From assembly GCA_017448985.1 (NCBI GenBank), contig JAFSKL010000008.1, positions 1 to 54,418 on the forward strand: 54,418 bases of DNA, read 5' to 3'. Position 1 is the first letter of the stretch. The number at the start of each line of letters is the position of its first letter. Source of the DNA: Paludibacteraceae bacterium. GTDB lineage: Bacteria > Bacteroidota > Bacteroidia > Bacteroidales > Paludibacteraceae. The notes under the pieces are model-generated. The model saw nothing but the letters and a program-made list of their open reading frames with translations. It searched no databases and had not been told where the DNA came from. Both the position numbers and the translations under genes were made by a program. Shown here one piece after another: positions 51,021-54,418 of the stretch.

Positions 51021-51112
51021 ATGACAGTATGACAGTTGATTTTTATTACCTATACACACGTACGCACGGGTGTAAAAATAATAAATTGAGCCGTCATCTG
51101 TCATACTGTCAT
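51021..51112. repeat. long inverted repeat (ATGACAGTATGACAG arms)
   Basis: Perfect 15-bp arms ATGACAGTATGACAG (51021-51035) and CTGTCATACTGTCAT (51098-51112) enclose 62 nt that contain a smaller imperfect inverted repeat TACACACGT...ACGGGTGTA. Each arm is itself a tandem ATGACAG. It could form a cruciform or large RNA hairpin. Confidence 0.75.
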
Positions 51113-51166
51113 AGGCGGTCTATTATTTCGGAAATTATCGGAAAATGTCGGAATTTATCAGAAAAA

Positions 51167-51199
51167 TTTGCATAACTCAAAAAAAAGCAGTAAATTTGC
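51167..51199 (+). promoter_or_regulatory. promoter of the SufT-like gene
   Basis: TTTG (51167-51170), 20 nt, TAAATTTGC (51191-51199), 14 nt before the ATG at 51214. Confidence 0.8.
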
Positions 51200-51213
51200 A
51201 GCCGTTTTGGAAA

Positions 51214-51528
51214 ATGAATGAGTTTTTGGAAAAAGAGGAAGCCATCCTGCGGATGCTGAAAACGGTTTTTGACCCCGAGATCCCTGTGAATGTGTATGAC
51301 TTAGGGCTGATCTACGGCATCGAACTCAAGCCGGATGGCATATGCGAGATAACGATGACACTGACGGCACCGTCCTGTCCCGCAGGGGATTTTATCGTGG
51401 AAGACATCCGGCAGAAAGTGGGTAGCGTCGAGGGCATCAAGGATGTGAAGGTGACCATCGTCTTCGAACCCGAATGGACCAAAGACATGATGAGCGAAGA
51501 AGCCAAGTTGGAGCTCGGCTTCTTGTAG
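51214..51528 (+). CDS. MIP18/DUF59 family iron-sulfur assembly protein (SufT-like)
   Basis: Small cytoplasmic protein of 104 residues that is almost entirely a DUF59 domain. Family motifs are VFDPEIPVNVYDLGLIY (DPEIP, residues 20-24) and LTAPSCPAGD with the conserved Cys55. Such proteins help Fe-S cluster maturation and delivery. The start MNEFLEKEEA was chosen because it follows the -7 element by 14 nt; an in-frame ATG upstream lies inside the promoter. It is followed by the first TAGTTTGCG array and lpxH. Confidence 0.92.
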   Translation: MNEFLEKEEAILRMLKTVFDPEIPVNVYDLGLIYGIELKPDGICEITMTLTAPSCPAGDFIVEDIRQKVGSVEGIKDVKVTIVFEPEWTKDMMSEEAKLELGFL

Positions 51529-51530
51529 CC

Positions 51531-51620
51531 GAGCGTAGTTTGCGTAGTTTGCGTAGTTTGCGTAGTCTGCGTAGTTTACGTAAATTACGAAAACAACGAA
51601 TATTACGAAAACAACGAAAA
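51531..51620. repeat. 9-bp TAGTTTGCG array, copy 1
   Basis: Starts with GCCGAGCG and continues with about nine 9-bp units (TAGTTTGCG x3, TAGTCTGCG, TAGTTTACG, TAAATTACG, AAAACAACG, AATATTACG, AAAACAACG). Units decay toward lpxH. The same opening GTAGCCGAGCG begins the array after lpxH. Confidence 0.9.
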
Positions 51621-51621
51621 T

Positions 51622-52410
51622 ATGATTTATTTTCTTAGTGATGCCCACTTGGGCAGTTTGGCGATTGAGCGCGGATGGGCGCATCAGAAGAAGCTGATCA
51701 ACATGCTTGAGATGATGAGCAAGGATGCCGTGTCGATATACCTGTTGGGCGACATGTTCGATTTCTGGATGGAGTACTTCATCCACGACAAGAAGAAACG
51801 CGAGTACCATCCCTTCTGCAAGGAGCTGCGTAAGCTCGTCAAGCAGGGCATCCATGTCCATGTGTTCACGGGCAACCACGACCAGTGGACCTTCGGCGGA
51901 CTGGAGAAACTGACGGGCGCAGAGGTGCACTATAGCCCGCTGACTATCAGCCGTTACGGCAAGACGCTGTACCTAGCTCACGGAGACGGTTTGCTGCCCC
52001 GCGACTGGGAGAGTCACTATCCCGCCCGCGTACGCGCAAAAATCAAGCGGTATATACGCCTGAAGGCCATCTTCGAATCGCCGTTCCTGCAGTTCCTCTT
52101 CCGGTTGCTGCCTCCCCAATGGGGCAACGCCTTGGGCTATAACTGGGCGAAGAAGAGCCGGTTGAAGGAGCTGGCCAACCCCTGTCCGTTCAAGGGCGAG
52201 AACAAGGAAGAATTGGTGCTGTTTGCCAAGGACCAGGAGAAGCAGGGCAACCATCGCGACTACTATGTGTTCGGCCACCGGCACATCGAACTCGACTTCC
52301 AGATAGCCTCCGGTAGCCGCGTGATCATCCTCGGCGACACCTTCCGCCAATGGACCTATGCCAAGCTGGACAAACACGGAAATATATCTCTTCATAACTA
52401 TGAAGAGTAA
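51622..52410 (+). CDS. lpxH: UDP-2,3-diacylglucosamine diphosphatase LpxH
   Basis: Membrane-peripheral metallophosphoesterase of lipid A synthesis, splitting UDP-2,3-diacylglucosamine to lipid X and UMP, 262 residues. The calcineurin-like motifs are LSDAHLGS (Asp7, His9), LLGDMFDFW (Asp44), TGNHDQW (Asn85, His86), LAHGDGLL and FGHRHIELD. The central helical cap insertion is present. It sits between two TAGTTTGCG arrays that share the same opening, as if the arrays or the gene had been duplicated or moved together. No Shine-Dalgarno sequence; the gene may depend on the SufT-like promoter upstream. Confidence 0.93.
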   Translation: MIYFLSDAHLGSLAIERGWAHQKKLINMLEMMSKDAVSIYLLGDMFDFWMEYFIHDKKKREYHPFCKELRKLVKQGIHVHVFTGNHDQWTFGGLEKLTGAEVHYSPLTISRYGKTLYLAHGDGLLPRDWESHYPARVRAKIKRYIRLKAIFESPFLQFLFRLLPPQWGNALGYNWAKKSRLKELANPCPFKGENKEELVLFAKDQEKQGNHRDYYVFGHRHIELDFQIASGSRVIILGDTFRQWTYAKLDKHGNISLHNYEE

Positions 52411-52421
52411 TGTACCATTTG

Positions 52422-52562
52422 TAGCCGAGCGTAGTTTGCGTAGTTTGCGTAGTTTGCGTAGTTTGTGTAGTTTGTGTAGTTTGCGTAGTTTGTGTAGTTT
52501 GCGTAGTTTACGTAGTTTGCGTAGTTTGCGTAGTTTACGTAGTTTGCGTAGTTTGTGTAGTT
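52422..52562. repeat. 9-bp TAGTTTGCG array, copy 2
   Basis: GTAGCCGAGCG followed by 14 units of TAGTTTGCG with variants TAGTTTGTG and TAGTTTACG, ending at the mazG start codon. All variants are single C-to-T or G-to-A changes in the CG of the unit. The open frame through it (SLRSLRSLC repeats) is not a gene. Confidence 0.95.
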
Positions 52563-53393
52563 ATGCACAGTAGAGAAGAGAAATTGGAAGCGTTCGGACG
52601 GCTGTTAGACATCATGGACGACCTTCGTGAGAAATGTCCGTGGGACCGCAAACAGACGTTCGACAGTCTGCGTCAGAACACGATAGAGGAGTCGTTCGAG
52701 TTGGCCACCGCCATCTCGCGCCACGACATGGACGAGATATGCAAGGAACTGGGCGACGTGCTGCTCCATGTGGTCTTCTACGCCAAGATGGGCTCGGAGA
52801 CGGAACAGTTCGACATAGCCGATGTATGCAACCGCCTCTGCGACAAGCTCATCTTCCGCCATCCGCACGTGTACGGAGAAATTAAAAATGAAGAATTAAA
52901 AATTAAAAATGAAGCGGACGTCAGTCACCTCTGGGAGCAGGTCAAACTCAAAGAGAAAGGCGGGAACAAGACCGTGTTAGGCGGCATTCCTGATTCATTA
53001 CCCAGCCTCGTCAAGGCCTACCGCATTCAGGACAAAGTGGCCAACGTCGGCTTCGACTGGGAGCACCCTGAGGATGTCTGGGAGAAGGTGAAAGAGGAGA
53101 TCACGGAGTTCGAGGAAGAGGTGCGGAAGGCTTCCGCAAATGGTGAAATGAGCGCGACTTCGTCGCTCAATGGTGAAATGGTGAATGAGTTCGGCGACCT
53201 GCTGTTTGCACTGATTAATGCGGCACGGCTGTACAAGATCAAGCCGGACAATGCCCTCGAGCAAACGAATCTCAAGTTCATCAAGCGCTTCAACTATATC
53301 GAAGCCCGCGCCAAAGAGCAAGGAAAGGAACTCAAGGACATGAGCCTTGAGGAAATGGAAGCCCTTTGGCAAGAAGCAAAAAAATCCGAATAA
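52563..53393 (+). CDS. mazG: nucleoside triphosphate pyrophosphohydrolase MazG
   Basis: Cytoplasmic all-alpha NTP pyrophosphatase with two MazG domains, 276 residues. Domain 1 has CPWDRKQTFDSLRQNTIEES and EELGDV-like KELGDVLLHVVFYAKM; domain 2 has KVANVGFDWEHPEDVWEKV, EEITEFEEE and NEFGDLLFALINAARL. It removes pyrophosphate from non-canonical NTPs. Two in-frame repeat insertions stand out: EIKNEELKIKNE (residues ~105-118, from AATTAAAAATGAAG words) in the linker after domain 1, and the double NGEM stretch (~193-209, from AATGGTGAAATG words). The gene abuts the convergent lipoprotein gene with no gap. Confidence 0.94.
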   Translation: MHSREEKLEAFGRLLDIMDDLREKCPWDRKQTFDSLRQNTIEESFELATAISRHDMDEICKELGDVLLHVVFYAKMGSETEQFDIADVCNRLCDKLIFRHPHVYGEIKNEELKIKNEADVSHLWEQVKLKEKGGNKTVLGGIPDSLPSLVKAYRIQDKVANVGFDWEHPEDVWEKVKEEITEFEEEVRKASANGEMSATSSLNGEMVNEFGDLLFALINAARLYKIKPDNALEQTNLKFIKRFNYIEARAKEQGKELKDMSLEEMEALWQEAKKSE

Positions 53394-53873
53394 TCACTTG
53401 ACTACCGCATCGTAGTAGAAAGTGCGGGGAGAGAAATCCTCCTTGGCACTGTTGGCCACGACGAAGGTGAAGCGGTTCTTACCTGATTTCTTGGGCACGA
53501 AACAGAAGGTGACCGGAATCATCGAGTACCCTTCCTGAAAGCACAGCACGCCTTGTTCCGGCTTGGACGCCTCGGTCAGAACAGCCACCACATCGGAGTC
53601 ACAACTGAACCAGTAACTGAACGCCTCATCGTCTGCCGAAGCGGTGATGCGGGTCAGGTAGTTGAACCGCGAGTAGAGTGTCATGGGGCACAACAGACTG
53701 TCGCCGATACGCAACGAATCGGTCATGCGCAAGGTGTCACGGCCCGAAGGACCGTTGGTGCGGAACAGCACGGATGAATATAACTCAGGCGTGGACTGTG
53801 CCTCCGGCACACACGAATCCAATACCACTGCGAGGCTCGCCAAGGCGAGGAAAAAAAAGCATTGTCGTTTCAT
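53394..53873 (-). CDS. small lipoprotein of unknown function
   Basis: Predicted lipoprotein of 159 residues. Signal MKRQCFFFLALASLAVVLDSC with the lipid-attachment Cys near residue 21. The mature part is mostly beta-strand (DTLRMTDSLRIGDSLLCPMTL, FNYLTRITASAD, GYSMIPVTFCFVPKKSGKNRFTFVVANS) and looks like an Ig-like or DUF-type periplasmic domain; I do not recognise the family. The start codon lies only 5 nt after the 3' end of tRNA-Leu, so an mRNA made by tRNA processing would have a leader of about five bases. An in-frame ATG further upstream would translate the tRNA itself and is rejected. Confidence 0.82.
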   Translation of the reverse strand: MKRQCFFFLALASLAVVLDSCVPEAQSTPELYSSVLFRTNGPSGRDTLRMTDSLRIGDSLLCPMTLYSRFNYLTRITASADDEAFSYWFSCDSDVVAVLTEASKPEQGVLCFQEGYSMIPVTFCFVPKKSGKNRFTFVVANSAKEDFSPRTFYYDAVVK

Positions 53874-53878
53874 AACTG

Positions 53879-53960
53879 TGCGGCATAAAAGACTCGAACT
53901 TTCACTCCTTGCGGAACCAGATCCTAAGTCTGGCGCGTCTACCAATTCCGCCAATGCCGC
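53879..53960 (-). tRNA. tRNA-Leu (UAG anticodon)
   Basis: 82-nt class II tRNA. The acceptor stem GCGGCAT pairs with ATGCCGC, followed by discriminator A; CCA is not encoded. The D-arm has the leucine-type GGCGGAATTGGTAGACGC; the anticodon stem CCAGA/TCTGG encloses loop CTTAGGA (anticodon TAG at 53924-53926). A long variable arm and the T-arm with GTTCGAGTC follow. It would read CUN leucine codons. It follows a structured RNA region by 4 nt and precedes the lipoprotein gene by 5 nt. Confidence 0.97.
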
Positions 53961-53964
53961 TCGC

Positions 53965-54175
53965 GTTCGGCAACAAATTGCAATAGTCTATACCGCTCCG
54001 CTTAATAGACGGGCAACTTGTGCCTCCGCTCTCCCCACCACAAACGCTGAAGAGTTCTATGCTTTCGCTTAATCCATTACCATGGCGCTCAAGCTCGAAG
54101 TGCCATCCGAGGCACTTCTTCAGGTTTGCGTTGGGGGCCCCATAGAAACCCAATAAGAGGCTTGTGAGCCAAAAC
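53965..54175 (-). ncRNA. unidentified structured RNA upstream of tRNA-Leu (6S-sized)
   Basis: About 211 nt transcribed from a good promoter, closed by GTTTTGGC (54175-54168) pairing with GCCGAAC (53971-53965). Inside, GCCTC pairs with GAGGC, and CCCCAACGCAAAC plus CTGAAGA pairs with TCTTCAG-C-GTTTGTGGTGGGG (20 bp, one mismatch, one bulge). Hairpins AGTGCC-TCGGAT-GGCACT and GTCTAT...ATAGAC are also visible. TTCTATG and CATAGAA could form a pseudoknot. Size and closed-end layout recall 6S RNA. I see no SRP, RNase P or tmRNA signature. Identity is uncertain; it could also be a processed tRNA leader. Confidence 0.5.
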
Positions 54176-54180
54176 CGGGT

Positions 54181-54213
54181 GCAAAATTACTACTTTTTTT
54201 TCAATTGTGCAAA
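54181..54213 (-). promoter_or_regulatory. promoter of the structured RNA / tRNA-Leu unit
   Basis: Minus strand: TTTG (54210-54213), 20 nt, TAATTTTGC (54181-54189). Transcription would begin near 54175, matching the 5' arm of the closing stem. Confidence 0.82.
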
Positions 54214-54289
54214 AAAAACGGCAACTTTTTATCAATTTTGCAAAAAAAATTTGGTCATATCAAAATATTTGTTGAATTTCGACCACCTC

Positions 54290-54303
54290 CCCCATGAATG
54301 GGG
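54290..54303. terminator. small GC hairpin
   Basis: CCCCAT-GA-ATGGGG forms a 6-bp stem between two outward promoters. There is no T-run; it may be a weak terminator or chance. Confidence 0.3.
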
Positions 54304-54339
54304 TCCCCTTCGAAAGTACAGTCGCACAGTCGTGCAAAT

Positions 54340-54418
54340 AACAACGATTTTCCGCAAAAAATTCAAATAAATTTGATTTTTATCGTCAAATCCTTGTGTA
54401 TTTCAAATATTTGTTGTA
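54340..54418 (+). promoter_or_regulatory. second copy of the sdhC-type promoter element (cut by window end)
   Basis: CTTG (54393-54396) is 20 nt from a TA (54417-54418) where the window stops, exactly where the -7 begins in the homologous sdhC promoter. The 79 nt align with 5679-5758 with 8 differences and one gap by hand. The gene it drives lies outside the window. Confidence 0.75.

Noticed and set aside
51021..51112. Insertion sequence with terminal inverted repeats
   Set aside because: The arms enclose only 62 nt, no transposase is near and I see no target-site duplication; kept as an inverted repeat of unknown role.
51531..52562. CRISPR array suspected from regular repeats around lpxH
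   Set aside because: Units are contiguous 9-mers without spacers, and no cas genes are present.
52358..52573. Leu/Arg/Ser repeat protein (SLRSLRSLC) after lpxH
   Set aside because: It is only the translation of the 9-bp TAGTTTGCG array, which is open because its unit length is a multiple of three.
53874..53954. N-terminal extension of the small lipoprotein (MAELVDAPDLGSG...)
   Set aside because: This is the usual spurious translation of a tRNA-Leu gene; the signal peptide starts at the later Met.
53902..54153. 83-residue open frame upstream of and into the tRNA
   Set aside because: It overlaps tRNA-Leu and the paired region of the structured RNA; the sequence has no protein-like features.

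Overview
The window comes from a chromosome of the order Bacteroidales (phylum Bacteroidota). The main evidence is a set of promoters of the form TTTG - 20 nt - TAnnTTTGC, which is the Bacteroidota -33/-7 signature. Other evidence is a SusC/SusD pair with surface lipoproteins, a Bacteroidota-type succinate dehydrogenase/fumarate reductase operon, a YbeY whose third metal ligand is Asp, and almost no Shine-Dalgarno sequences. A gut or rumen lineage is plausible, but I cannot name the genus.

Layout. 0-9.5 kb is core genome: htpG, a Xaa-Pro aminopeptidase, an NrnA-like DHH phosphoesterase and sdhCAB. 9.6-23.5 kb is a nine-gene polysaccharide utilisation locus (PUL) on the minus strand: amidohydrolase, GH36-like hydrolase, SusC, SusD, surface lipoprotein, DUF4832 protein, GH31, DMT transporter and a further lipoprotein. 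A divergent DeoR/AgaR-type regulator sits at 23.8-24.5 kb. 24.6-36.9 kb is a second minus-strand operon. It starts with cytoplasmic sugar-phosphate enzymes (AgaS-like SIS protein, GatZ/KbaZ-type aldolase subunit, PfkB kinase), includes an acetyl-xylan-esterase-like lipoprotein, and ends with three secreted calcineurin-like phosphoesterases, two of them fused to a beta-helix domain. 37.3-44.7 kb (plus strand) holds an unknown 120-residue protein, a large beta-helix surface protein, a 43-residue Gly-rich peptide and a fourth secreted phosphoesterase. 44.7-48.8 kb (minus) carries a CBM9-like protein, a NahK-like sugar kinase, a HAD phosphatase and a second DUF4832 protein. 48.9-54.4 kb returns to core genes: FtsW/RodA family, YbeY, a SufT-like protein, LpxH, MazG, a small lipoprotein, tRNA-Leu(UAG) and an unidentified structured RNA.

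How it may work together (inference). Pairs of TTTCG boxes spaced exactly 10 bp apart (GTTTCGAAA-like) lie upstream of the PUL/regulator region, of the phosphoesterase operon and of the 38-kb surface-protein operon. This suggests one DeoR-controlled regulon. The enzyme set would suit a phosphorylated, esterified glycan rich in alpha-linked galactose or galactosamine: secreted phosphoesterases, an esterase and GH31/GH36 enzymes outside, SusCD uptake, and AgaS-PfkB-GatZ catabolism inside.

Two other themes run through the window. Six secreted proteins of unrelated architecture end in the same ~25-residue motif (K-hydrophobic-x-x-D-G-x-L-Y-I ... G-x-x-Y/F ... G-Q), a candidate sorting tag. In addition, several families of short imperfect tandem 'words' fill the intergenic gaps and also occur in frame inside conserved genes (htpG, aminopeptidase P, the nrnA-like gene, mazG, the CBM9-like gene).
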